Positions 44,529 through 53,502 of a stretch of DNA of 64,000 nucleotides are shown here, in pieces. Below the pieces are notes generated by a model that did no database searches, was not told the origin of the DNA, and saw only the letters and a program-made list of their open reading frames with translations. How positions within the stretch are numbered: the first letter of the stretch is position 1; each line of letters starts with the position of its first letter. Source of the stretch: Flavobacterium anhuiense (GTDB lineage Bacteria; Bacteroidota; Bacteroidia; Flavobacteriales; Flavobacteriaceae); the NCBI RefSeq assembly GCF_900101855.1, contig NZ_FMVC01000002.1:374495-438494 (forward strand). The letters are read 5' to 3'. The translations under genes and the position numbers were made by a program.

Positions 44529-45236
44529 ATGAAAAAATTATTTGCAGAGTTTTTTGGGACTTATTGGCTTGTTTTTGGCGGATGCGGAAGCGCAATTTTT
44601 GCTGCTGGAATTCCAGATTTAGGAATCGGATTTGCGGGTGTTGCTTTAGCTTTTGGTTTAACGGTACTTACCATGGCATACGCTGTTGGTCATATTTCTG
44701 GCGGTCATTTTAATCCAGCGGTTTCTTTTGGTTTGTGGGCAGGCGGAAGATTTTCTGGTAAAGATCTTATTCCGTACATTATTGCACAATGTGTTGGAGC
44801 TGCTGCTGCTGCCGGAACTTTATACACAATAGCTTCTGGAAAGGCTGGTTTTGCAATAGACAACACAAAAGCTGGTGCCTTTGCATCTAATGGTTTTGGA
44901 GCTTTTTCTCCTGATGGTTATTCGTTACAGTCTGCTTTTATTGCAGAATTTGTACTTACTTTATTCTTCTTATTAGTAATTTTAGGAGCAACCGATAAAT
45001 TTGCAAACGGCAGATTTGCAGGAATCGCAATTGGTTTGGCTCTGACTTTAATACACTTAATCAGTATTCCAATTACAAATACTTCTGTAAATCCTGCAAG
45101 ATCATTATCTCAAGCTATTTTTGTTGGTGGAGAGCCATTATCTCAGGTTTGGCTGTTTTGGGTCGCCCCTATTCTTGGTGCATTAGGGGCTGGTTTCCTT
45201 TATAAAACACTGCTTCAAAATCATGCCGAAGCATAA
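44529..45236 (+). CDS. aqpZ: Aquaporin Z-like water channel
   Basis: A 235-residue inner-membrane channel of the MIP family with six hydrophobic segments and both NPA loops: GGHFNPAVS (NPA at 62-64) and NTSVNPARS near 185. The selectivity-filter residues look water-type (AqpZ-like: H in [18 protein letters not shown] and R after the second NPA), not glycerol-type. Length is usual for AqpZ (about 230). Confidence 0.92.
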   Translation: MKKLFAEFFGTYWLVFGGCGSAIFAAGIPDLGIGFAGVALAFGLTVLTMAYAVGHISGGHFNPAVSFGLWAGGRFSGKDLIPYIIAQCVGAAAAAGTLYTIASGKAGFAIDNTKAGAFASNGFGAFSPDGYSLQSAFIAEFVLTLFFLLVILGATDKFANGRFAGIAIGLALTLIHLISIPITNTSVNPARSLSQAIFVGGEPLSQVWLFWVAPILGALGAGFLYKTLLQNHAEA

Positions 45237-45274
45237 AAGAGAAGAAGTCGACATATCATCAAAAAAAATAAAAT

Positions 45275-45514
45275 ATGGAATTTTTATATTTCTTACTTAT
45301 AGGAGCCATTTCTGGATGGCTAGCCGGTCAAATCTGGAAAGGTTCTGGTTTTGGATTACTTGGCAACATCGTTGTTGGAATCATAGGCGGATTTATCGGA
45401 GGATGGATCGCCGGAAAACTTGGTATAGGAGGCGGAGGTCTTCTGTGGCAAATTCTGATTGCCGTAGGTGGTGCTTGGGTTTTATTATTTATAATCAGCC
45501 TCATCAAAAAATAA
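45275..45514 (+). CDS. GlsB/YeaQ/YmgE family stress membrane protein
   Basis: A 79-residue, Gly-rich, very hydrophobic protein with the family signature GAISGWLAGQIWKGSGFGLL and VGIIGGFIGGWIAGKLG. Members are small stress-responsive inner-membrane proteins of unclear role. It starts 38 bases after the aquaporin stop. The overlapping plus-strand frame from 45223 is a shadow. Confidence 0.88.
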   Translation: MEFLYFLLIGAISGWLAGQIWKGSGFGLLGNIVVGIIGGFIGGWIAGKLGIGGGGLLWQILIAVGGAWVLLFIISLIKK

Positions 45515-45638
45515 TAACCAATTAGTTGGTACATAATTGAAATCGAAAGAGAAAATCTGATATATTTATATTTGATTTTCTCTTTTTTTGGATAAAATCA
45601 ACAAGAAAATTTTATTTCAACTCAAATATGTATGTATT

Positions 45639-46466
45639 ATGAACGAAATCATTTCTTACTTCAGTACGATTCCATCGTCGCATAGAAGCCTTATTCTGGT
45701 AGGTGGTATTACGATTTTCTGGCTTATTGAAAACAGTTTCCCTTTGTTTAAAATGCAATATAAAAAATGGCCTCATGCTGGAATAAATTTCTTTTTTACC
45801 TTCACCACCATTGTAGTCAACTTTATTCTTGCGTTTATTTTAATAAAAACCGCGGCATGGACAATCGAAAATAATTTTGGAATTCTGCAATGGCTTCCGC
45901 AAATGCCTATTTTGCTTTATACCATAATTGGGTTATTGCTTTTGGATTTAATTGGGGCTTATTTAGCTCATTTGGTAGAACACAAGGTAAAAATTTTATG
46001 GCAGTTTCATTTAGTTCACCATACCGACACTTGGATCGACACTACAACAGCAAATAGACATCATCCGGGAGAAAGCGTAGTCCGTTTTGTTTTTACCACT
46101 TTAGGCGTTTTAATTGTTGGAACACCAATGTGGATGGTCTTCCTCTATCAGTCATTATCTGTTATTGCTTCACAATTTAATCACGCCAATATTTCGCTTC
46201 CAGAAAAATTAGATGTTTTCTTAAGTTATTTTATCGTTTCTCCAAATATGCATAAAGTTCACCATCATTATGTGCTGCCTTACACGGATAGCAATTACGG
46301 AAATATTTTTTCTGTCTGGGACAGACTTTTTGGAACTTTCACCTATTTGCCCAAAGATCAGCTTGTATACGGTGTAGATACTCATATGCTTCCTGAGGAA
46401 AATAATGAGTTGAAGAATTTGTTAAAAATTCCATTTCAAAAATCAAGATCCTTTAAAAACAGCTAA
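45639..46466 (+). CDS. Sterol desaturase/fatty acid hydroxylase family protein
   Basis: A 275-residue membrane protein of the fatty acid hydroxylase superfamily. Four N-terminal hydrophobic segments precede the di-iron histidine boxes: HLVEHK, HLVHHTDTWIDTTTANRHHPGE and HKVHHHY. These enzymes use a di-iron centre to hydroxylate or desaturate lipids. The ATG at 45639 is chosen because the extension from 45588 adds an unlikely charged 17-residue stretch. Substrate unknown. Confidence 0.85.
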   Translation: MNEIISYFSTIPSSHRSLILVGGITIFWLIENSFPLFKMQYKKWPHAGINFFFTFTTIVVNFILAFILIKTAAWTIENNFGILQWLPQMPILLYTIIGLLLLDLIGAYLAHLVEHKVKILWQFHLVHHTDTWIDTTTANRHHPGESVVRFVFTTLGVLIVGTPMWMVFLYQSLSVIASQFNHANISLPEKLDVFLSYFIVSPNMHKVHHHYVLPYTDSNYGNIFSVWDRLFGTFTYLPKDQLVYGVDTHMLPEENNELKNLLKIPFQKSRSFKNS

Positions 46467-46587
46467 ATTCTCTAAAAAAAGTGCACTTTCCTGAACCAAC
46501 TTATTATTTTTTTTTTTAATATTGATACAAGAATTGAAAATCAATCTATTAATAATTAACACCCTATTTTGAATTAATTTTCACGAG

Positions 46588-46866
46588 ATGAAAAAGAGTA
46601 GCCGCAAAGAATTAACTCCGGAACAAACCGAAAGACTTGTTTCGTTAGCTTTAGAAGAAAGAAATCCATTTGAAATTATAAAAAAAGAATTTGGATTGGC
46701 AGAAAAAGAAGTCCTGGACATCATGAAAAAGAAAATGCCTCTTGAAAAATTTGAGATGTGGAAAAAGAAGGCAATTGCGAACAAGCCAAAACCAAAACCA
46801 GTTAAAATAGATGATTTTGATGAAGATTTGGACGGAAAATATTATATTAAGAATAAATTAGACTAA
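46588..46866 (+). CDS. DUF2805 (TIGR03643) family protein
   Basis: A 92-residue basic protein with LTPEQTERLVSLALEERNPFEII near the N terminus and EFGLAEKEVLDIMKKKM, the signature of DUF2805. The pattern looks like a helix-turn-helix, so DNA binding is possible, but function is unknown. A terminator follows directly. Confidence 0.8.
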   Translation: MKKSSRKELTPEQTERLVSLALEERNPFEIIKKEFGLAEKEVLDIMKKKMPLEKFEMWKKKAIANKPKPKPVKIDDFDEDLDGKYYIKNKLD

Positions 46867-46873
46867 CATAGAG

Positions 46874-46898
46874 CTCCTGTTTTTCAGGAGTTTTTTTT
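46874..46898 (+). terminator. Terminator after the DUF2805 gene
   Basis: CTCCTG (46874-46879) pairs with CAGGAG (46885-46890), followed by eight Ts (46891-46898). A classic small intrinsic terminator. Confidence 0.85.
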
Positions 46899-46975
46899 AT
46901 TATTAAATTTATTGTGATTTTTTAGTAACTTTTTAATGCTTTTTGTGACAAATACAATTAACTAAACATATACAA

Positions 46976-48832
46976 ATGAAAAAAATACTTTACACCTTAG
47001 CTCTAGCGGTCACTTTTTGGAGCTGTAAAACAGGGAGCACAGGAGCCGCAAAAAGCAATATAGTTGAAGTTAATATCAATTTAACGGATGTTAAAGACGA
47101 TAAAGTCTTAGTAACAGTCACACCACCAGCCATTAAAACGGATGAAATTGTTTACAGTATTCCGAAAACCGTCCCTGGAACCTATTCAACAGATAATTAC
47201 GGAAAGTATTCTGAAGATTTCAGAGCATTTGATGCTAAAGGCAATCCTCTTACAGTAAAAAGATTAGACGATAATTCTTGGTCTATTTCAAACGCAAAAA
47301 CACTAAAAAGAATTACTTATTTAGTAAACGATACTTTCGATACTGAAAAAGGAACTGGATTTGGAAACGATGATGTTTTCTCTCCTGCAGGAACAAACAT
47401 CGATGCCGGAAAAAATTTCATGGTTAATACTCATGGATTTGTGGGGTATTTTAAAGATAAATTAGATGTTCCGTACAAAGTTACTATCACTCATCCTGAA
47501 ACACTTTGGGGAGCAACTTCTATGACCGATCAGGATGCAAGCAATACTTCTGATGTGTTCACGACTTCTCGTTATGCAATTTTGGTAGAAAACCCAATTA
47601 TGTATTCTAAACCTGATTACACTACTTTTAATGTAAACGGAATGGACATCTTAATTGCCGTATACTCTCCTACTGGAAAATATACTGCTGAAAGCATTAC
47701 TCCAGAGATGAAAACGATGATGACCGCGCAGAAAAACTTTTTAGGAAAAGTAAATTCTACTAAAAAATATACTGTGTTATTGTACTTATCAAGTATGGCA
47801 AAAGATGATGCTCACGGTTTTGGAGCTTTGGAACATCCAACTGCTACAACGGTAGTTTTGCCAGAATCTATGCCAAAAGAAAAATTGGTAGAATCTATGA
47901 AAGATGTGGTTTCTCATGAGTTCTTCCACATTGTAACTCCATTAACTATTCACTCAAAAGAAATTCAGTATTTTGATTACAATGCACCAAAAATGTCTGA
48001 ACATTTATGGATGTATGAAGGTGTAACAGAATATTTTGCTAATCTTTTCCAAATCAACCAAGGTTTGATTGACGAATCTGAATTCTATACTCGTATTGCC
48101 GACAAAATTGCACAATCTAAACAATTAGATGATACAATGTCTTTTACTGTAATGAGTAAAAATGTATTAGAACAGCCTTATAAAGACCAATACTTAAATG
48201 TGTACCAAAAAGGAGCTTTAATTGGAATGTGCATCGATATTATCATTAGAGAAAAAAGCAATGGAGAAAGAGGAATTCTTGATTTAATGCATAAATTATC
48301 TGATGAATATGGTGTTGAAAAACCGTTCAATGACGATGAATTATTTGCTAAAATCACTTCATTGACTTATCCTGAAGTTGGAGACTTTTTAAACAAATAT
48401 GTGGCTGGAACTACTCCAATTCCTTACGATTTTTACTTAGCTAAAGTTGGTGTTACAAAAGCAATGGAGAAAAAATCTGGAAATCCGTTTATTAAAGGGC
48501 AAACTCCATACATTACGGTTGATAAAGCAACAAAAGAAATTGCTGTTCGCCCAGATTCAGAATCTGTTGATTTCTATAAAAATCTGAATTTAAAAGGTGG
48601 TGATAAAATCTTAGCTGTAAATAATAAATCATACAATTTGGATAACATTTATGATTTGGTTACTGAAAGCGAAAACTGGAAAGATAATGACCCAATTACC
48701 TTGAAAGTAAAACGTGGCGGAAAAGAAGAAACCATTAAAGGAACTGTAAAACTACCTTTTGAAGAAGCTGAAACTTTTAAAGCAACTGATGCTTCAAAGG
48801 AGAAACTTAAAAATGCATGGTTAAAAGGTTAA
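46976..48832 (+). CDS. M61 family (glycyl aminopeptidase-type) peptidase with PDZ domain
   Basis: A 618-residue exported protein with a lipoprotein-like signal (ALAVTFWSC, Cys 17). The beta-rich N-terminal domain (about 30-215) is followed by the catalytic domain with the zinc motif HEFFH at 314-318 (SHEFFHIVTPL), and WMYEGVTEYFANL supplies the downstream Glu. A PDZ domain lies at about 510-595 (GGDKILAVNNKSYNLDNIYD). M61 peptidases act on short peptides with Gly or Ala at the N terminus. A perfect 21-bp hairpin follows. Confidence 0.92.
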   Translation: MKKILYTLALAVTFWSCKTGSTGAAKSNIVEVNINLTDVKDDKVLVTVTPPAIKTDEIVYSIPKTVPGTYSTDNYGKYSEDFRAFDAKGNPLTVKRLDDNSWSISNAKTLKRITYLVNDTFDTEKGTGFGNDDVFSPAGTNIDAGKNFMVNTHGFVGYFKDKLDVPYKVTITHPETLWGATSMTDQDASNTSDVFTTSRYAILVENPIMYSKPDYTTFNVNGMDILIAVYSPTGKYTAESITPEMKTMMTAQKNFLGKVNSTKKYTVLLYLSSMAKDDAHGFGALEHPTATTVVLPESMPKEKLVESMKDVVSHEFFHIVTPLTIHSKEIQYFDYNAPKMSEHLWMYEGVTEYFANLFQINQGLIDESEFYTRIADKIAQSKQLDDTMSFTVMSKNVLEQPYKDQYLNVYQKGALIGMCIDIIIREKSNGERGILDLMHKLSDEYGVEKPFNDDELFAKITSLTYPEVGDFLNKYVAGTTPIPYDFYLAKVGVTKAMEKKSGNPFIKGQTPYITVDKATKEIAVRPDSESVDFYKNLNLKGGDKILAVNNKSYNLDNIYDLVTESENWKDNDPITLKVKRGGKEETIKGTVKLPFEEAETFKATDASKEKLKNAWLKG

Positions 48833-48841
48833 TTTCCTTTT

Positions 48842-48887
48842 AAAGCATAAAAAAACCGACAAGTGATTGTCGGTTTTTTTATGCTTT
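48842..48887. terminator. Long perfect bidirectional terminator with GNRA-type loop
   Basis: Positions 48842-48862 and 48867-48887 are exact reverse complements (21 bp; core ACCGACAA / TTGTCGGT with A7 and T7 flanks) around the loop GTGA, which fits GNRA. It lies between convergent genes. Confidence 0.85.
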
Positions 48888-48986
48888 GTCATCCTGAGGA
48901 ACGAAGGATCGCACTTGCTAATCGTCAAAGATTATCAAATATACTTTGTGGAGTTTCTTGTGTGATCCTTCCTTCGTGAGGATGAC
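48888..48986. repeat. GTCATCCTGAGG-type palindromic repeat
   Basis: GTCATCCTGAGGAACGAAGG (from 48888) is mirrored imperfectly by CCTTCGTGAGGATGAC (ending 48986). This repeat family is widespread between genes in Bacteroidota. It directly follows the terminator hairpin. Confidence 0.75.
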
Positions 48987-48996
48987 AATATTATAC

Positions 48997-49440
48997 CTAT
49001 TTCTTCACAGGAAATTTCCAATCAAACTCATCTTTGTTGTTGATGATCGCTCCAATTTCAAACTTCACTACTTCATCAAATTCAGTTTGAAGGATAAACC
49101 AATTGTCTTCGTTGAAATAGTTTTCAAAAGTATCAAAAGTCTCTTGATTGTATTTATTGATTCCTTTTGCAGCGAAATCTTTCTTTACATCAGCAATTTT
49201 TCTTCCGATTAATTTGAATCCGAAAACTTCTAAGTCATTACTTGAAGCTACAATATATCCCAATTTAAGATCTTCTTCCTGATAAAAAGTTAATCTCATT
49301 TTATGAGCATTGTAAACAAAAATTACGTTATCATCTTCGTCTTTATAGTTTTTATCAGGTTTTCCTAAAGCAGCTGTTACGTCATTCTGCTTCATTCCGA
49401 AAAGCAGTTTATCTATTCCTGATTTTAAATTGATCTTCAT
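48997..49440 (-). CDS. Conserved-looking protein of unknown function
   Basis: A 147-residue soluble protein without signal peptide. Its N-terminal half (LLFGMKQNDVTAALGKPDKNY followed by DNVIFVYNAHKMRLTFYQEED) resembles the BamE/SmpA-like pattern in which a GMxxxDVxxxLGxP turn precedes two strands, but it lacks a lipobox. Function unknown. It is separated by 80 bases from the next minus-strand gene. Confidence 0.7.
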   Translation of the reverse strand: MKINLKSGIDKLLFGMKQNDVTAALGKPDKNYKDEDDNVIFVYNAHKMRLTFYQEEDLKLGYIVASSNDLEVFGFKLIGRKIADVKKDFAAKGINKYNQETFDTFENYFNEDNWFILQTEFDEVVKFEIGAIINNKDEFDWKFPVKK

Positions 49441-49520
49441 ATTGATTGTCTTTATTTGAAGTGCAAATTTCGTGAAGTTTTTATAAAATTGGATACATTT
49501 CTGTTTTTATTAAAAATTAA

Positions 49521-49889
49521 TTATTTAATACGGCCAACTTTTCTAGCAACTGTTATATAATCTTCTGATTCAACAAATTTTATAGCTTCTAAAATTATAC
49601 GATTCAATGCATCCGTTTCACTTTGAGATATGTTTGTTCCGAATTTAGCAACTTTAATTTCTGAAAGTATTTCCTTTTCTAATGATGATCGTATCTCAAC
49701 CTCCTTTCTGTTTAGCAAAAGACTCCCGGGAACTAAACTATTTTCAATTTGTCTTTTACTTTTTTCTAAAATGACTTTTTGCACAAAATCAATTTCATAA
49801 AAAATTGAATTATCTTTTTTCATTTTTAATGTGACAGTTCCCCCATCCATCCAAACACCAACATTTTCAATTATAATTTCCTTTTCCAT
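49521..49889 (-). CDS. Hypothetical protein downstream of GH92
   Basis: A 122-residue protein with an antiparallel-looking N-terminal half (EIIIENVGVWMDGGTVTLKM, FYEIDFVQKVILEKS) and a helical C-terminal half. No signal peptide and no family recognised. It starts 6 bases after the GH92 stop, so it is cotranscribed with it. Confidence 0.65.
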   Translation of the reverse strand: MEKEIIIENVGVWMDGGTVTLKMKKDNSIFYEIDFVQKVILEKSKRQIENSLVPGSLLLNRKEVEIRSSLEKEILSEIKVAKFGTNISQSETDALNRIILEAIKFVESEDYITVARKVGRIK

Positions 49890-49895
49890 TTGAAA

Positions 49896-52238
49896 TTATT
49901 TACCAACAAAATTCTTTTTATTCGGTTTACTGCTCATATAAAATGTAATTTTCCCTCCATTTATAACATCTTCATGTTTCAAGAAAGGTTTCGAAAGTTC
50001 TTTTCCGTTTAAAAGTACTTTTGAAACAAAAACATTTTTATCAGATTGATTTACGGTTTCAACTTCAAATGTCTTTCCATTTTCTAAATTTAAAATAGCA
50101 CTTTTAAGCAACGGACTTCCCAATGCGTATTCATCAGAACCCGGAGCAACTGGATAAAATCCTAAACTGCTGAAAATATACCAAGCACTCATTTGTCCGA
50201 AATCATCATTTCCGCCTAAACCATCAGCGCCATTTCGGTACATTTTTTTCAAAATCATTCTAATTTTATCTTGAGCTTTCCACGGAGAATCTGTCCAGTT
50301 GTACAAGTACACAACATGATGCGAAGGCTCATTTCCATGAACATAATTTCCAATAATCCCGTCTCTTGTGATATCTTCAGTATTTTCAAAATATTTGTCT
50401 GGAAGATGCATATTGAATAATGAGTCTAAACGAACTTTAAATTTCTCATTTCCTCCCATCAATTGAATCATATTGGCAGGATCTTGCGGAACATATAAGC
50501 TGTAATTCCACGAATTTCCTTCAATAAAACCTTGTCCGTGGGTATCTAATGGATCAAATTCTTTCTTAAAGGTTCCGTCATTCAATTTCGGACGCATAAA
50601 ACCTGTTTTTTCATCATAGACATTTTTATAATTTTTAGATCTATTGATGAATTCATTATAAATAGCTGTCTTTCCCAATTTCTTCGCAGCTTGCGCAATT
50701 GCCCAGTCATCATAAGCATATTCTAAAGTTTTAGAAACCGAAGCGCCATTTTTATCTTCTGGAACATAGCCTTTATTCATATAAAATTCTAAACCATCAT
50801 AATACGGCACTTTTGCAGTATTAACACAAGCTTGAAGCGCTTTTTCGGCATCAAAACTGATGTTGCTTTTTACAATTGCATCTGCCACAACCGAAACAGA
50901 ATGATATCCAATCATACACCAATTTTCGTTAGCATAATGTGACCAGATTGGAAGCATTTTATGAACGCTTTGATCCGAATGTGCCAGCATCGAACTTACC
51001 ATATCTCCGTTTCTTTTTGGCTGCACAATATTAAATAATGGATGCAAAGCACGATACGTATCCCAAAGCGAATAACTGGTATAATTGGTAAAGTTTTCGG
51101 CTTTATGAACATTCATATCCAGACCCTTATAATTTCCGTTTAAATCCATGTATTCCGTTGGACCTAAAAATGCATGATACATTGCAGTATAAAAATTTAC
51201 CAAATCTTCCTTTTGAATGGTTTCAACCTGAACTTTATTCAATTCTTTGTTCCAAACTTCCTGACTTTGCTTTTTCACTTTTTCGAAATCCCAATCAGGT
51301 GTTTCTTTTTTCATGTTTTCAAGTGCTCCGGCAGAACTCACAGGCGACAATGCCATTTTGATTTTGATTTTTTCTCCTTCATTCGTATCAAAATCAAAAA
51401 ACAATTTTAGGTTTTGTCCTGCCATTTCTGGAAAATTTTTCGTTTGATCAAATCTTCCCCAGAAACCTCTGTAAACGCTTTTTTCCTGAGCCGCTTGTCC
51501 GTAACTCTTAATGGGTTTATTAAATGACATCGCAAAATAAACTGTTCTGGTTCTTGCCCAGCCGTTTGTCTGACGGTATCCTGTTATCAGAGTATCGTTT
51601 TCTACACGAACAAATGTCCAAACATTCTTTTTATCATAATTATAAATTCCTGAAGTCAAATCGAGAATGATATGTGCCTCATCAGATTTCGGAAAAGTAT
51701 ACTGATGCATTCCGACACGAGTTGTTGCCGTAAGTTCTGCCTTTATTTTATGATCTTCCAGAAAAACGCTGTAGTAAGCTGGTTCAGCTTTTTCTGTCGA
51801 ATGCGAAAATGCCGATCTATAACCCGATAATGGTTTTGATGCCACACCTGGATTTAATTGTAGTTTTCCTGTTGTTGGCATAATCAAGAAATCGCCTAAA
51901 TCTGAATGTCCTGTTCCACTGAAATGGGTATGGCTGAAACCTACAATCGTTTTATCTTCGTACTGATAACCAGCACAGTATTTATAGACTTCGCCGTTAT
52001 ATTTTCCGTTTAAACTATAAGCAATAGTGTCCGTTTCTGGGCTCAATTGTACGCTCCCAAAAGGAACTGTTGCTCCTGGATAAGTATGTCCCATTTTGGC
52101 TGTTCCAATCATCGGATCAACATACTGAATAAGGTTTCTTTTTTCAGTTACTTTCTTCTGCCCATTTATAGTATTTGAAAAAGCGAACAGTAAAATTGAT
52201 AGTCCGAAAAAGCAATTTTTAAAGTTAGTTTTGATCAT
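49896..52238 (-). CDS. GH92 family alpha-mannosidase
   Basis: A 780-residue exported glycosidase (signal to about residue 26, NTINGQ). GH92 blocks are clear: YVDPMIGTAKMGHTYPGATVPFG (about 39-61), GFSHTHFSGTGHSDLGD, SYSLWDTYRALHPLF, EGNSWNYSLYVPQDPA, and the C-terminal GNDDFGQMSAWYIFSSLGFYP. GH92 enzymes are calcium-dependent inverting exo-alpha-mannosidases, mostly alpha-1,2, that trim N-glycans or yeast mannan. It stands apart from the large PUL and has no SusCD beside it. Confidence 0.95.
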   Translation of the reverse strand: MIKTNFKNCFFGLSILLFAFSNTINGQKKVTEKRNLIQYVDPMIGTAKMGHTYPGATVPFGSVQLSPETDTIAYSLNGKYNGEVYKYCAGYQYEDKTIVGFSHTHFSGTGHSDLGDFLIMPTTGKLQLNPGVASKPLSGYRSAFSHSTEKAEPAYYSVFLEDHKIKAELTATTRVGMHQYTFPKSDEAHIILDLTSGIYNYDKKNVWTFVRVENDTLITGYRQTNGWARTRTVYFAMSFNKPIKSYGQAAQEKSVYRGFWGRFDQTKNFPEMAGQNLKLFFDFDTNEGEKIKIKMALSPVSSAGALENMKKETPDWDFEKVKKQSQEVWNKELNKVQVETIQKEDLVNFYTAMYHAFLGPTEYMDLNGNYKGLDMNVHKAENFTNYTSYSLWDTYRALHPLFNIVQPKRNGDMVSSMLAHSDQSVHKMLPIWSHYANENWCMIGYHSVSVVADAIVKSNISFDAEKALQACVNTAKVPYYDGLEFYMNKGYVPEDKNGASVSKTLEYAYDDWAIAQAAKKLGKTAIYNEFINRSKNYKNVYDEKTGFMRPKLNDGTFKKEFDPLDTHGQGFIEGNSWNYSLYVPQDPANMIQLMGGNEKFKVRLDSLFNMHLPDKYFENTEDITRDGIIGNYVHGNEPSHHVVYLYNWTDSPWKAQDKIRMILKKMYRNGADGLGGNDDFGQMSAWYIFSSLGFYPVAPGSDEYALGSPLLKSAILNLENGKTFEVETVNQSDKNVFVSKVLLNGKELSKPFLKHEDVINGGKITFYMSSKPNKKNFVGK

Positions 52239-52378
52239 TTTAGATTTTTTATTTTCTGAAATCTTTGTGTTTTCAATTCATGCAGAAAAGTACAACAAAA
52301 TCTATTTTTAAAAAACATAAATTTAGCAGGACTCAAAAGGTTTAAATATCTTTGGTCTACTAAAAGCCGAATCTAAAC

Positions 52379-53002
52379 ATGAAAAAATATATTTTAATTT
52401 TACTTTCTTTTTCTTCTTCATTTATTTTTTCTCAAAAAATTGAAAGCCATAGATTAACGAAACAGGAAATTGCGCAACGAGAACTCGAAAATCTAACCGA
52501 TTTTCCGATCTACAGAGCGTTTGAGTTTAGTGATAAAGGTGGTGTTTATGAATTGGTTTTGGGCGAAAACCAGAAAACAATTTCTAAGAAAGATACTCTA
52601 AACACCAAAATACAGGCAATTTGTGTCATAAATGATCATGGCGGTTTTTTGGAAAAATGGAGAATTAACGACTTACTTGAAGATACTCTCCCAAAAGAAA
52701 AAAATATTTGGTTCTGGACAAAATATTGCAGCACAAAAGATATTGATGGCGACGGTTATATTGAACCTGTTATTGTGTATGGAACTCGCAACGAAGATGG
52801 CTATATAAGGCGCGTAAAAATTATTACGGTTTATAAGAACAAAAAATATGTTATTCGCGCAGTTGAATGCGATTTCGATAATTGCAGAAGTTTTGAAAAG
52901 GATCAAAGTTGGAATACGCTTCCGCAGAAAATAAAAACGTATATCAATCAATTGACTGAAAAAATGAGAAAAGAACAGAATGTGCTTTTAAAAAACGGGT
53001 AG
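52379..53002 (+). CDS. Exported protein of unknown function (possible M949_RS01915-like)
   Basis: A 207-residue protein with a signal peptide (FIFSQ, cleavage near 19). DIDGDGYIEPVIVYG near residue 121 looks like an EF-hand-like calcium loop or a VCBS/FG-GAP-like strand turn, followed by RRVKIITVYKNKKYVIRAVECD. This resembles proteins annotated as the M949_RS01915 surface polysaccharide group in Flavobacteriia, a resemblance I hold weakly. A TATCTTTG box lies at 52347-52354. Confidence 0.65.
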   Translation: MKKYILILLSFSSSFIFSQKIESHRLTKQEIAQRELENLTDFPIYRAFEFSDKGGVYELVLGENQKTISKKDTLNTKIQAICVINDHGGFLEKWRINDLLEDTLPKEKNIWFWTKYCSTKDIDGDGYIEPVIVYGTRNEDGYIRRVKIITVYKNKKYVIRAVECDFDNCRSFEKDQSWNTLPQKIKTYINQLTEKMRKEQNVLLKNG

Positions 53003-53025
53003 ATTTAATTGATAATTGATAATTG

Positions 53026-53382
53026 CTATTCGCTCATTTCATCATAACGTTCTGGAACTTGCGGATCGTAAAGCGGGCATTTGAATTCTTCCATGATATC
53101 TACTAATTTATTCATGGTTTTTCCTTCTGTTCCGTAGCAGTCAATTTTTACACTTTGCGGAGTGGTAATTACTTGAAATGCACCTTTCCCTTTAGGATTC
53201 TTCCAGCTATTTTCATCCACTCTTTCCCATTCAGAAAAAACAGAATTGATTCTATTCACGATTACTTCAACTTGAAGTTCAGCCAGACCTTCAACTTCTT
53301 GTTTTTCAACAAGCGCTTCATAAACTTCCTGATTATTCAGGTAAATTTCGTCTAGATATCTCCAAAAAAGTAATTCGTACAT
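53026..53382 (-). CDS. Hypothetical protein
   Basis: A 118-residue soluble protein, acidic overall, without motifs I recognise (MYELLFWRYLDEIYLNNQEVY at the start, FQVITTPQSVKIDCYGTEG near residue 75). The ATG at 53380-53382 is preferred to an upstream alternative start at 53415. Probably cytoplasmic. Confidence 0.6.
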   Translation of the reverse strand: MYELLFWRYLDEIYLNNQEVYEALVEKQEVEGLAELQVEVIVNRINSVFSEWERVDENSWKNPKGKGAFQVITTPQSVKIDCYGTEGKTMNKLVDIMEEFKCPLYDPQVPERYDEMSE

Positions 53383-53462
53383 AATATAATGTTTTAAAAA
53401 AAGATAGAGATGCACAATTATGCATCTCTAAATTTAATAATTATTTTTAAAAGTTTCAAAAT

Positions 53463-53497
53463 CTTTGCAACTCTGAACCTTTGAACCTTTGCAACTT
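53463..53497. repeat. 8-bp tandem repeat (CTTTGNAN) next to a stop codon
   Basis: CTTTGCAA, CTCTGAAC, CTTTGAAC, CTTTGCAA, CTT with exact 8-base period. It ends 5 bases before the stop codon of the PurM-like gene (53503-53505, minus strand), like the CTTAGNNN arrays elsewhere. Confidence 0.75.
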
Positions 53498-53502
53498 AAA
53501 AA

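Noticed and set aside
45223..45525. 100-residue plus-strand frame overlapping the GlsB-like gene
   Set aside because: It lies in another frame, rich in Arg and Trp, while the 79-residue frame has a clear family signature.
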